A stretch of DNA of 64,000 nucleotides from Nocardioides jensenii JCM 1364 = NBRC 14755 (GTDB lineage: Bacteria; Actinomycetota; Actinomycetes; Propionibacteriales; Nocardioidaceae): assembly GCF_001552535.1 (NCBI RefSeq), contig NZ_BCRJ01000024.1, positions 1 through 64,000 on the forward strand, given 5' to 3'. A program made the position numbers and the translations under genes. Under the pieces are notes generated by a model. That model was not told the DNA's origin, did not search any database, and saw only the letters and a list, made by a program, of their open reading frames with translations. Below are positions 17,446-25,944 of the stretch, in pieces (position 1 is the stretch's first letter; each line of letters starts with the position of its first letter).

Positions 17446-20400
17446 ATGCAGATCTTCGCCATTGTGGTGTCGTTGGCGGTCACGGTTGTCGCCGTGGTGC
17501 TGACCACCCGAGCAGTCCGGGCCATGCTCGGCACGATCCGGATCGGCCAGCCGGCTCTCGGACGTACCGACCGCCCGGCGGCGCGCACCGTGACCATGCT
17601 GAAGGAGACCTTCCTCCACACGCGCATGCTGCAGTGGACCTGGGTCGGCATCCTCCACTGGTTCGCCTACGCGGCCTTCCTCGTGCTCTCGACCGCCGTA
17701 CTCCAGGCGTTCTTCCAGCTGTTCAAGGCTGACTTCGCCTGGCCGATCATCGGCCACTGGGTGCTCTACGAATGGGTCTGCGAGATCCTCGGTCTGCTGG
17801 GCGCCATCGCGATCATCCCGCTCTCGATCTACCGCCAGATCAAGCACCCCAAGCGTCTGGGCCGCGAGAGCCGGTTCTTCGGCTCCACCATGTGGCAGGC
17901 CTACTTCGTCGAGGCGATGGTGTTCCTCGAGAGCATCGCGATCCTTTTCATCCGCGGCGCGGAATACAAGTTCGTCGATCACGCCGAGGCCTCGCACTTC
18001 CCGATCAGCCAGCTGTTCAGCCACCTCTACCCGGACTCGAAGTCCTCGCTCGAGAACATCATCTTCTTCATCGCGATGGTCAAGATCGTCTCCGCGATGG
18101 CCTGGCTGATCGTGATCTCCTCGAACCTGACGATGGGGGTCGCCTGGCACCGGTTCACCGCCTGGTTCAACATCTGGTTCAAGCGCGAGTCCTCCGGCGG
18201 CACGGCGCTGGGCGCCCTCAAGCCGCTGACCTCCGACGGCAAGGCGATCACCCTCGACGACATCGACGACCTCGACGAGGACTCCACGTTGGGCGTCGGC
18301 AGCATCACCGACTTCTCATGGAAGGGCATCCTCGACTTCACCACCTGCACCGAGTGCGGCCGTTGCCAGTCGCAGTGCCCCGCGTGGAACACCGAGAAGC
18401 CGCTCTCCCCGAAGCTCCTGATGATGGGTCTGCGCGAGCACGCCTACGCGACCGCCGGCACGATCGGTGAGCACGACGCCGAAGGCGCCGAGGCGGCCGA
18501 GCAGAAGTCCCTGATCGGCAAGGCCGAGCCCGGCGAGGGCGGCGACGTCACCGACTGGTTCTACAACCCCGAGGGTGCCGACTTCGTCATCGACGAGGAC
18601 GTGCTCTGGTCGTGCACGTCGTGTGGCGCCTGCGTGCAGCAGTGCCCGGTCGACATCGAGCACGTCGACCACATCATCGACATGCGCCGCTACCAGGTGC
18701 TGGTCGAGTCGAACTTCCCGGCCGAGCTCAACGGCCTGTTCAAGGGCCTGGAGAACAAGGGCAACCCCTGGAACATGTCCGCCACGGCGCGCATGGACTG
18801 GGCCAAGGACCTGCCGTTCGAGGTCAAGGAGGTCGGCAAGGATCTTGACGACCTCGAGTCCGTCGACTGGTTGTTCTGGGTCGGCTGCGCCGGTGCCTAC
18901 GAGGACCGCGCGAAGAAGACCACCCGAGCCGTGGCCGAGCTGCTCGACATGGCCGGCGTGACCTTCGGCGTGCTCGGCAACGGCGAGACCTGCACCGGCG
19001 ACCCGGCCCGTCGCGCCGGCAACGAGTTCGTCTTCCAGGGCCTGGCCCAGCAGAACGTCGAGACGTTCAAGGAGTTCAAGGTCAAGAAGGTCGTCTCGAC
19101 CTGTGCCCACTGCTTCAACACGCTCAAGAACGAGTACAAGGACTTCGGCATCGAGCTCGAGGTCGTGCACCACACCCAGCTGCTCAACCGCCTGGTGCGC
19201 GAGGGCAAGCTGACCCCGGTCACCGAAGGTGCCGGCGCCGCGAAGCGCTCGATCACCTACCACGACCCGTGCTACATCGGCCGCCACAACGGCGTCTACG
19301 AGCCGCCGCGCGAGCTGCTGCAGGTGCTGCCCGGCGCCGAGGTCAAGGAGATGCCGCGCAACTCCGAGAAGTCCTTCTGCTGTGGCGCCGGTGGTGCCCG
19401 CATGTGGATGGAGGAGACCATCGGCGAGCGGATCAACGTCAACCGCACCAAGGAGGCCGTCGCCACCGGCGCCGACCAGATCGCCGTCGGCTGCCCGTTC
19501 TGTCGTGTGATGCTCTCCGACGGCCTCACCGCCGAGCAGGCCAACGGCGGTGCCCGCGAAGAGGTCGAGGTGCTGGACGTCGCGCAGATGCTGCTCGCCT
19601 CGGTCAAGGGCGAGGTCGCCACCCGTGTCCGCAAGCCCGAGGCCAAGAAGGCCGCGGCGACCAAGGCCGAACCGCAGGCCGGCGACGTCACGCAGACCGA
19701 GTCCACGGTGTCCAGGACCGAGGACGTCGGCCCCGCCGCCAAGGCCTCCGGTGGCTCGTCACTGTTCGACACCCCGGCCGACTCCGCGCCTGCCGAGAAG
19801 CCCGCAGCTTCGGGCGGGTCGCTGTTCGACACCCCGGCCGACTCCGCACCTGCCGAGAAGCCCGCGGCCGAAGCGAAGTCGGACGACCTGGGTTCGGGCG
19901 GCTCACTCTTCGACGTCGCGCCCGAAGCCCCGGCCGAGAAGCCCGCGGCTGCGCCGGCGGCCACGGCGGAGCCCGAGGCCGGCACCACCGACCTGGGCTC
20001 CAGTGGGTCCCTCTTCGACGTCGCGCCCGACGCGCCCGCCGACAAGCCCGCAACCGCACCCGCGCCCAAGGCGGAAACGGCAAAGGAGGCCGAGGCCGCT
20101 CCGGCAGCCCCGCCGGAGACTCCCGACCTGGGATCTGGCGGATCGCTCTTCGACATCCCGGCCACGGAGCCGGCTGCCCCGGCAGCCAGGACCGAGGCGC
20201 CGGAGACGACCGGGGCCACCTCGGAGCCGACCACCACGGAGTCCGCCGCTCCCGCGTCCCCGAGCACCGCGCCGACGCCGAACACGGACGTCGACCTCTC
20301 CAGCGGATCGCTCTTCGACATCCCGGCACCCGAGGCGGCACCGGTTGCGAAGGCCGCTGCCCCCGCCGACTCCGACGAGGCCGACTCCGACGAGGCAGCA

Positions 20401-21027
20401 GGCGTCACCGCACCAACCCCGGAGTCCGACCCGGAGACGATCCTCGACGCCGACGACGCTCCGGCCGAGGAGCCGAAGGCCCAGCCCGCCGTTGCTGAGA
20501 CGCCGGCTGCAGCGGCCGGCGCGGCGTCGGCCCCGGCCACGGACGTCGACATCTCCAGCGTCGGGTCGCTGTTCGACATCGCCGCCCCTGAGGCGACGAC
20601 GGTCGAGAAGTCGGCAGCAGCACCGGCCGCATCGACAGCCGACGCTCCTGCTCCCGAGGCACCGGTTTCCAACGAGGCGCCGGTTTCCGACGAGGCGCCG
20701 ACGACGGAGGCCGTGGCTGAGGAGTCAGCGAGCGAGCCGGCAGCCGAATCGGCCCCGGCAGAGGCTGAGGCACCGCTCTCGGGCGCCGAGCTCTCCCAGG
20801 CAGCGACGGAGGCCTCCCCGGAATCCGACCCGGAGACGATCCCCGACGCCGAGGACGCCGAGGTCCCCGCACCCGTGGTGGAGTCAGAGAACGAGCCGGT
20901 CGAGGAAGTCGCTGGCGAGGAGGAGGCCGACCAGGTGCCGACCCAGGCACCCGCGAAGCCCCAGGCCGAGGCTCACACCCCGAAGCAGGCCGACATCAAC
21001 GAGGCGGGCTCACTCTTCGACCTCTGA
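17446..21027 (+). CDS. Membrane (Fe-S)-binding oxidoreductase, HdrD/GlpC-like, with long SLFD-repeat tail
   Basis: This 1193-residue protein has three parts. Residues 1-235 contain about five membrane helices. Residues ~295-700 are the Fe-S/heterodisulfide-reductase-like core: two 4Fe-4S ferredoxin motifs (CTECGRCQSQCP from Cys301; CTSCGACVQQCP from Cys390) and two CCG cysteine-rich domains (Cys481; CAHC at 553; CCG at 645-646; GCPFC near 685). Residues ~750-1193 are an Ala/Pro/Glu-rich, surely disordered tail with eight copies of Gly-Ser-Leu-Phe-Asp or Ser-Ser-Leu-Phe-Asp, the last one at the very C-terminus. The core probably passes electrons between a quinone or thiol donor and an unknown partner. 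ATG 17446 starts the first helix. It is monocistronic with a strong terminator. Confidence 0.9.
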   Translation: MQIFAIVVSLAVTVVAVVLTTRAVRAMLGTIRIGQPALGRTDRPAARTVTMLKETFLHTRMLQWTWVGILHWFAYAAFLVLSTAVLQAFFQLFKADFAWPIIGHWVLYEWVCEILGLLGAIAIIPLSIYRQIKHPKRLGRESRFFGSTMWQAYFVEAMVFLESIAILFIRGAEYKFVDHAEASHFPISQLFSHLYPDSKSSLENIIFFIAMVKIVSAMAWLIVISSNLTMGVAWHRFTAWFNIWFKRESSGGTALGALKPLTSDGKAITLDDIDDLDEDSTLGVGSITDFSWKGILDFTTCTECGRCQSQCPAWNTEKPLSPKLLMMGLREHAYATAGTIGEHDAEGAEAAEQKSLIGKAEPGEGGDVTDWFYNPEGADFVIDEDVLWSCTSCGACVQQCPVDIEHVDHIIDMRRYQVLVESNFPAELNGLFKGLENKGNPWNMSATARMDWAKDLPFEVKEVGKDLDDLESVDWLFWVGCAGAYEDRAKKTTRAVAELLDMAGVTFGVLGNGETCTGDPARRAGNEFVFQGLAQQNVETFKEFKVKKVVSTCAHCFNTLKNEYKDFGIELEVVHHTQLLNRLVREGKLTPVTEGAGAAKRSITYHDPCYIGRHNGVYEPPRELLQVLPGAEVKEMPRNSEKSFCCGAGGARMWMEETIGERINVNRTKEAVATGADQIAVGCPFCRVMLSDGLTAEQANGGAREEVEVLDVAQMLLASVKGEVATRVRKPEAKKAAATKAEPQAGDVTQTESTVSRTEDVGPAAKASGGSSLFDTPADSAPAEKPAASGGSLFDTPADSAPAEKPAAEAKSDDLGSGGSLFDVAPEAPAEKPAAAPAATAEPEAGTTDLGSSGSLFDVAPDAPADKPATAPAPKAETAKEAEAAPAAPPETPDLGSGGSLFDIPATEPAAPAARTEAPETTGATSEPTTTESAAPASPSTAPTPNTDVDLSSGSLFDIPAPEAAPVAKAAAPADSDEADSDEAAGVTAPTPESDPETILDADDAPAEEPKAQPAVAETPAAAAGAASAPATDVDISSVGSLFDIAAPEATTVEKSAAAPAASTADAPAPEAPVSNEAPVSDEAPTTEAVAEESASEPAAESAPAEAEAPLSGAELSQAATEASPESDPETIPDAEDAEVPAPVVESENEPVEEVAGEEEADQVPTQAPAKPQAEAHTPKQADINEAGSLFDL

Positions 21028-21040
21028 GCCCGGTCTCGAC

Positions 21041-21092
21041 AACTGCTGCACCGGATCCCAGTCACCTGTGGCTGGGATCCGGTGCAGCAGTT
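21041..21092 (+). terminator. Very strong hairpin terminator after the Fe-S oxidoreductase gene
   Basis: Perfect 21-bp inverted arms at 21041-21061 and 21072-21092 surround a 10-base loop, starting 14 bases after the TGA. The T-run is weak (ttcattt). Transcript release after the long oxidoreductase gene is the likely role. Confidence 0.85.
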
Positions 21093-21181
21093 CATTTCAG
21101 GCGCTGTGACCTTTCCACACCCGGCTCGTTGGGCGAATCAGGTGCAACCCGGGAGGGGTTGTCACGCCCGAGAGGTGCTCC

Positions 21182-23113
21182 ATGCGAATCCGTCGAACCG
21201 CCACGTCCGTTCTCGCCGGCCTGGCCGGCCTCGCGCTGGTCGCCGCCACGGGGCTGGCCCCCGCCCAGGCGACCGGCGCCTCCGCGGCCCCGTCACCGAC
21301 GGCAGTCGGCGTCGACCTGGTCCGGGCAACGGCAGCCGGCGACACCTGGACCCCGCGCGCTGAGGACTACTCCGACACCGTCACGATCACGGATCTCGCC
21401 ATCCCGATGTCGGACGGCGTCACGCTGCGCGGCGACCTCACGGTCCCCGCCGGGCCCGACGGCACGGCGATCGAGACCAAGCTGCCCGTGGTGGTCACCA
21501 TCACGGCGTACAACAAGTCGCTGCAGGCGTACGCCGGCGGGTTGGCCGGTGGCGATCAGTCGTACCTGGTCAAGCGTGGCTACGCCCAGCTGACCGTCGA
21601 CGCGCGGGGCACCGGCAGCTCCGAGGGCACCTGGCAGGCGTTCGCCGCCCGGGAGAACAAGGACGCCGGCGAGATCATGACCTGGGCCCACGAGCAGGAA
21701 TGGTCCAACGGGAACACCGCGATGACCGGGCCGTCGTACATGGGGATCAGCCAGATCTGGGCCGGCTCCGCTCAGCCGCCCGGGCTCAAGGCACTGTTCC
21801 CACAGGTCCCGGGCGCCGACGTCTACCGCGACGTCGTGGCCTCCGGCGGACAGATCGACGTCGGCTTCATCCCGCTGTGGATCGGCATCGTCACCGGGCT
21901 CGGTGTGCTGCCGCCGGCGGTCACCGCCGACGACCCGGCCTCGGGAATCGGGGCGCAGCTCTCGCACCTCTCCGGCGCACTCACGTTCACCACTCCCCTC
22001 CTGCTCAACGCGGTGCTCGGCAACGAGCCGTCGTACGACGGGCAGTTCTACAAGGAGCGCAGCGCGATCAACGTGGTCGACAAGGTCAACGTGCCGACGT
22101 TCTTCGTCTCCGGTGAGTACGACCTGTTCCAGCGCGGCACCCCGCTGCTCTTCGAGAACCTGCAGTCCCGGGGCGTGCCGACCAAGATGATCATCGGCCC
22201 GTGGGACCACCTGCAGGGCAGCTCGGGTGAGGACATCGACCAGGCCGGCCACGGCGAGCTCGGCGAGCTGCAGCTGCGCTGGTTCGACCACTACGTGAAG
22301 GGCCTGCCCGACCCGACGCTCGACTCCGACATCGCCCCGCTGACCTACTACGAGCAGGGCACCGGCGACTGGCGCACCAGTCAGAAGTGGATCGGACCGC
22401 AGCTTCGGGCCACCTCCTACCGCCTGTCCGGGTCGGCCACGACCGGGGTGAAGAACGGTGGCCTGACCACGGGTACGCCGACCGCCGGCACCGCCGACGT
22501 ACTCCCGATCCCGGTGGCCGGACTGTGCACCCGCTCGATGAACCAGTGGACCGCGGGCCTGCCGAACATGACCGGCCTGGCCAACCCGTGTCTGACGAAC
22601 AACGCGCTCAACGACAAGGCGGGCGTGGTCTTCGAGACCGAGCCGGTGACGACACCGGTCTCGATCCAGGGACCGATCAATGCGCGGCTCTACGTCTCGA
22701 GCCTGAGCGGCGACGGCATGCTGTCGGTCGCGGTCGAGGACGTCGCCCCCGACGGCACCGTCTCGCGTCTGACCGGGGGCTGGCAGGTGATCTCGTTCCG
22801 CGAGCTCGACACGGCGAAGTCGCGCCATCTCGACGGCAAGCTGATCCAGCCCTTCCACCCGTTCACCAAGGCGTCGAAGAAGAAGTTGCTCGGCGGTGCG
22901 GTCGAGCCGGTCGACGTCGAGGTCTTCCCGACCGCTGCGCAGATCCAGAAGGGCCACCGTTTGCGTCTCGCCGTCCAGGCCTTCGACATCCCGCACTTGC
23001 TGCCGACCCTGCCCGACCTGCTCGGCCACCTGACGATGATCAAGGTCCACTCCTCAGCGACCTACCCCTCCGAGCTCACCCTGCCCACGATCAAGCCGGC
23101 GACCCCGCGATGA
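21182..23113 (+). CDS. Secreted CocE/NonD-type alpha/beta hydrolase (S15 X-Pro peptidase-like)
   Basis: This 643-residue protein has a signal peptide (MRIRRTATSVLAGLAGLAL..., cleavage near ATGASA). The S15-like catalytic domain has nucleophile Ser185 in GPSYMGIS, Asp314 in SGEYDLF and His343 in PWDHLQG. The C-terminal jelly-roll domain (about 400-640) is the one usual for X-Pro dipeptidyl-peptidase and cocaine esterase relatives. The reaction is hydrolysis of an ester or a prolyl peptide outside the cell; which one cannot be told. ATG 21182 has AGAGG upstream. It follows the strong terminator and ends before an imperfect hairpin, so it is likely monocistronic. Confidence 0.9.
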   Translation: MRIRRTATSVLAGLAGLALVAATGLAPAQATGASAAPSPTAVGVDLVRATAAGDTWTPRAEDYSDTVTITDLAIPMSDGVTLRGDLTVPAGPDGTAIETKLPVVVTITAYNKSLQAYAGGLAGGDQSYLVKRGYAQLTVDARGTGSSEGTWQAFAARENKDAGEIMTWAHEQEWSNGNTAMTGPSYMGISQIWAGSAQPPGLKALFPQVPGADVYRDVVASGGQIDVGFIPLWIGIVTGLGVLPPAVTADDPASGIGAQLSHLSGALTFTTPLLLNAVLGNEPSYDGQFYKERSAINVVDKVNVPTFFVSGEYDLFQRGTPLLFENLQSRGVPTKMIIGPWDHLQGSSGEDIDQAGHGELGELQLRWFDHYVKGLPDPTLDSDIAPLTYYEQGTGDWRTSQKWIGPQLRATSYRLSGSATTGVKNGGLTTGTPTAGTADVLPIPVAGLCTRSMNQWTAGLPNMTGLANPCLTNNALNDKAGVVFETEPVTTPVSIQGPINARLYVSSLSGDGMLSVAVEDVAPDGTVSRLTGGWQVISFRELDTAKSRHLDGKLIQPFHPFTKASKKKLLGGAVEPVDVEVFPTAAQIQKGHRLRLAVQAFDIPHLLPTLPDLLGHLTMIKVHSSATYPSELTLPTIKPATPR

Positions 23114-23127
23114 CCGAGCACGTCCAC

Positions 23128-23183
23128 TGAGCGCACGATCCGTGTCGACTTCGTCGCGAATCTCGACCGATTTCGTGCGCTCA
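23128..23183. terminator. Long imperfect hairpin downstream of the S15-like hydrolase gene
   Basis: Perfect 11-bp arms TGAGCGCACGA (23128-23138) and TCGTGCGCTCA (23173-23183) enclose a partly self-complementary interior (GTCGA...TCGAC). No T-run follows. A terminator or an mRNA-stabilising hairpin is likely. It also lies 68 bases before the sigma factor start. Confidence 0.5.
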
Positions 23184-23250
23184 ACGCGTCGTTGGGAACC
23201 GATCGCCACACCTCCCCGGTCATACGGTGTGAACGGGGAGAGGAGCCCAC

Positions 23251-23724
23251 GTGGACTTCGCCGAGTACGTCGCCGCGCGCCGGCCAGCGTTGGTGCGCTG
23301 CGCGGTGCTCCTCGGCTGCCCGTCACCTGACGCGGAAGACCTCGTCCAGACCACGTTGACCAAGGCCTTCCGGCACTGGCGGCGCGTGTCGAAGGCGGAC
23401 CAGCCCGACGCCTACGTCCACCGCATGCTGGTCAACTGCCTGCGCGACGCCCGGGCCCGGCGCTGGGGTGGCGAACTGCCGACCGAACACCTTCCGGAGC
23501 CGCCCGCCATGAACACCGATCTGGCCGACGGCTTCGCCGTACGACGGGCGCTGGCGGCAATGAGTCCGCAGCATCGCGAGGTGCTCGTGCTCAGGTTCTA
23601 CGCCGACCTCTCCGAGCGCGCGGTCGCCGACGCGCTCGGCCTGCCCGCCGGCACTGTGAAGAGCCGGACTTCCCGCGCGCTCAAGGCGCTGGCCGCGGAC
23701 GAAAACATCGTGAGGAGCATCTGA
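23251..23724 (+). CDS. SigE-family ECF RNA polymerase sigma factor
   Basis: The 157-residue ECF sigma factor contains region 2 (residues ~8-75, DAEDLVQTTLTKAFRHWRRV) and region 4 (~95-150, LAAMSPQHREVLVLRFYADLSERAVADALGLPAGTVKSRTSRALKAL). Its length and sequence fit the SigE_Strep-type subfamily abundant in actinobacteria. The GTG at 23251 is preceded by GGGGAGAGGAG. Its stop overlaps the start of the next gene (TGATG), so the membrane protein encoded there is probably its anti-sigma factor or sensor. Target promoters are unknown. Confidence 0.93.
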   Translation: MDFAEYVAARRPALVRCAVLLGCPSPDAEDLVQTTLTKAFRHWRRVSKADQPDAYVHRMLVNCLRDARARRWGGELPTEHLPEPPAMNTDLADGFAVRRALAAMSPQHREVLVLRFYADLSERAVADALGLPAGTVKSRTSRALKALAADENIVRSI

Positions 23725-25244
23725 TGTTCGACGAACACGAAGCCCGCAGGCTGCTGGGCCGGGCCGCGGACACGATCGAGGTCTCGTCGGCATTGTCCGC
23801 TCCGCCTCCCCCGCGTCGACGTACGGCGCTCATCGCCGCAGCAGCCGTGGCCGCACTGGCCGTCGGCGGCGGCATCGTGGCCAGCCAGCTCGACATCGGA
23901 GACGACAATCAGGATCCAACTGCTCCACATGCTGACGGGACCGTGCCGTCCGTGTTCAGCCACTCGGAGGGCTCCGCTCGGGCCTTGCTCAGTGCAGCGG
24001 GCTACGACGTCAAGATCGAGGAACGGCACGCATGCACGGAGGCAGGCCGCGCCGAGCAAACTCGCCCTGTCGCCGGCTCACCCCTCCCCGCGCGCTCCGC
24101 CGTCACCCTCGTCGTGTCACTCGGCCCTGCGCCGGGTTGGTTGTGCGAATCGATCAGCAACAAGTCCGACTGGGAATTCCTCGACTTCGCGAACGGACGA
24201 GGTCCGGCACCGCGCTTCGCCAAGACCGTGACCGTGGTGCTCGATGGCGGGAAGCCCTACACGCTCACATCCGACGAGGCCTCCGACCCGGACGCGTGGG
24301 GTGACCCCCTGCCCCTGAAGGTGCTGGCTGACGCCACTCACGAGGTTCAGCAGATCAACGGAACATGGGTCACTCCCGTCCTGGCCGTGACGAACGGGAT
24401 CCCCAAACTCGACCGGTGCGGAGTCACGCGACCCGCCTTCGTGGGTTTCCGGGAAGCCCGCACGCTCGACATCGAGTTTCTTGTCGACGGCGTCTTCGGC
24501 TGTCCGCCGTCCGTCGATGTCTATCGCACGGACGGCTTGATCGACAGCGTGGTGATCCACAACAAGAAGGGGTTCGGCGCCGGCGGTCCGGAGCACGTCG
24601 GCGTACCCATCCTGGTCGGCCACACCTACGCCGAAGCCGAGGATCGGCTGCGCAGCCTAGACCTCGTGGCGGAGGCCCGCCAGGTCGCGACCTGCACCGA
24701 TCGGCCCGGCCGGGTGATCGCCCAGCGCCCTCGCCAGACCAGCAGAGCTGTGCGGGGATCGGCAGTCATGCTCGACGTGGCCAAGGCCCCGGCGTCCGGG
24801 TGCGACTACGGCGCAGCGCCCGACATGGAGGACGTCGCCGAACTGTTCGTCAAGTTCGCACGTGGAGAAATCTCATCCCCTCCGGTGGACACGCCCGTCG
24901 ACCTCTATCTCGGCCACACGCTTCAGAAGACGATCGGTGCTGTCGATGCGAACGACCCCGCGACCTATGACCTCTGCACGGCGTACGCGGGCGTCTCCTG
25001 TCCGATGTCTGCGGTGCGCCTGATCTCAGAGCATGCGGGCGGACTGCAGTACGACGCGGCGATTCCGAACCTCTCGTGCCTGGAGACGCTTGGCGAGCTG
25101 CCGCCCGGCCTGGACGATCCACGCCGCACGGTTGCGATCTCGCCTCGCGAAGCAGGCGGCTGCGGCGAACAGTGGGTCGTACTCCTCTCGGTCAACGACG
25201 TCGGCCAGGTCGGAGCCGTCGACGTCGTCCTTGGCGCGCCCTGA
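23724..25244 (+). CDS. Single-pass membrane protein with two PASTA-like domains, partner of the ECF sigma factor
   Basis: This 506-residue protein has a cytoplasmic N-terminus (MFDEHEARRLLGRAADTIEV, residues 1-35), a basic PRRR stop and one membrane helix (~36-56, ALIAAAAVAALAVGGGIVA). A large extracellular part contains two PASTA-like units (about 71-133, VPSVF...ALLSAAGYDV...; and about 290-355, VPILVGHTYAEAEDRLRSLDLV...), one either side of a Cys-containing domain, and a C-terminal Cys-rich segment. Translation is coupled to the sigma gene by TGATG. By position it should hold the sigma factor at the membrane, but the short N-terminus has no zinc-binding anti-sigma motif. PASTA units bind peptidoglycan or muropeptides in other proteins. 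Confidence 0.75.
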   Translation: MFDEHEARRLLGRAADTIEVSSALSAPPPPRRRTALIAAAAVAALAVGGGIVASQLDIGDDNQDPTAPHADGTVPSVFSHSEGSARALLSAAGYDVKIEERHACTEAGRAEQTRPVAGSPLPARSAVTLVVSLGPAPGWLCESISNKSDWEFLDFANGRGPAPRFAKTVTVVLDGGKPYTLTSDEASDPDAWGDPLPLKVLADATHEVQQINGTWVTPVLAVTNGIPKLDRCGVTRPAFVGFREARTLDIEFLVDGVFGCPPSVDVYRTDGLIDSVVIHNKKGFGAGGPEHVGVPILVGHTYAEAEDRLRSLDLVAEARQVATCTDRPGRVIAQRPRQTSRAVRGSAVMLDVAKAPASGCDYGAAPDMEDVAELFVKFARGEISSPPVDTPVDLYLGHTLQKTIGAVDANDPATYDLCTAYAGVSCPMSAVRLISEHAGGLQYDAAIPNLSCLETLGELPPGLDDPRRTVAISPREAGGCGEQWVVLLSVNDVGQVGAVDVVLGAP

Positions 25245-25260
25245 CGCCACCGTGACGCCA

Positions 25261-25308
25261 AGTGATGTCACGATGTCCTTGACTTGGACGTCAGAGTGAT
25301 GTCATTGT
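25261..25308 (+). promoter_or_regulatory. Promoter with direct-repeat operator before the RHH-like gene
   Basis: AGTGATGTCA occurs twice, at 25261-25270 and 25295-25304, with further ATGTC/ACGTC units between them (25272-25277, 25286-25292). TTGACT (25279-25284) and CATTGT (25303-25308), 18 bases apart, fit a promoter whose transcript would begin at or next to the ATG at 25316, i.e. a leaderless mRNA. Ribbon-helix-helix proteins bind such tandem short sites, which suggests autoregulation. Confidence 0.5.
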
Positions 25309-25315
25309 GGTGCGC

Positions 25316-25861
25316 ATGGACATCACGCCGTACGTCGACAGCCTCCGCCGAGACCTCGTGGCCGCGGCCGACACCGGCGACGCCCAGATGAAGGCCGCCG
25401 CCGAGCGCCTGGCGATGGCGCTCGACCCGGCCGCCCGACTGGCGCTCATGGAGGCCATCTCCCACGCGGCGAACGAGATCACCTCCGAGATGCCCTCGGG
25501 CTCGGTCGACGTTCGCCTCAACGGCCGCGAGCTGGGCTTCGTGATCGACACCCCGGCCGCCGCCCCCGCTCCGCCGCCGCCCCCGGCGCCGCCGGCCCCC
25601 GAGGACGTCGAGGAGGACGGCGCGGTCGCCCGCATCACACTCCGCATTCCGGAGTCGGTGAAGGCCAAGGCCGAGGAGAAGGCGGCTCGCGCCGGACACT
25701 CGCTCAACACCTGGCTGGTCAACGTGGTCCGCTCAGCGACCAACGACAACGACAACGCGATCAACGTCGACATCGACCTCTCGAGCCTGCCGTTCCTCGG
25801 CGGCGACCCGTTCGGGCGAGGCCAGGCTCGCGGCAAGCGCCGCATGTCCGGCTGGGTCTGA
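25316..25861 (+). CDS. Ribbon-helix-helix/HicB-antitoxin-like DNA-binding protein
   Basis: This 181-residue protein has a helical N-terminal half (residues 1-65), a short strand region (SVDVRLNGRELGFVID), a Pro/Ala linker and then a putative ribbon-helix-helix segment (about 105-140: ARITLRIPESVKAKAEEKAARAGHSLNTWLVNVVRSA), which matches the Arc/HicB C-terminal DNA-binding pattern. The C-terminus is Arg/Gly-rich (FGRGQARGKRRMSGW). Start ATG 25316 is preferred; GTGs at 25307 and 25310 are alternatives. No HicA-like toxin gene is adjacent. It lies 83 bases before a DUF4097 gene, which it may regulate. Confidence 0.7.
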   Translation: MDITPYVDSLRRDLVAAADTGDAQMKAAAERLAMALDPAARLALMEAISHAANEITSEMPSGSVDVRLNGRELGFVIDTPAAAPAPPPPPAPPAPEDVEEDGAVARITLRIPESVKAKAEEKAARAGHSLNTWLVNVVRSATNDNDNAINVDIDLSSLPFLGGDPFGRGQARGKRRMSGWV

Positions 25862-25944
25862 CCGAAGACCGCAAACCCCATCCAACACCCGCACGCTCCA
25901 GCACCCAGGCTGGAGTGGTGGACGAACACACCCTGGAGAGCCCC

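Noticed and set aside
25316..25861. A HicAB toxin-antitoxin pair
   Set aside because: The protein has a HicB-like C-terminus, but no small HicA-like dsRNA-binding gene lies on either side.
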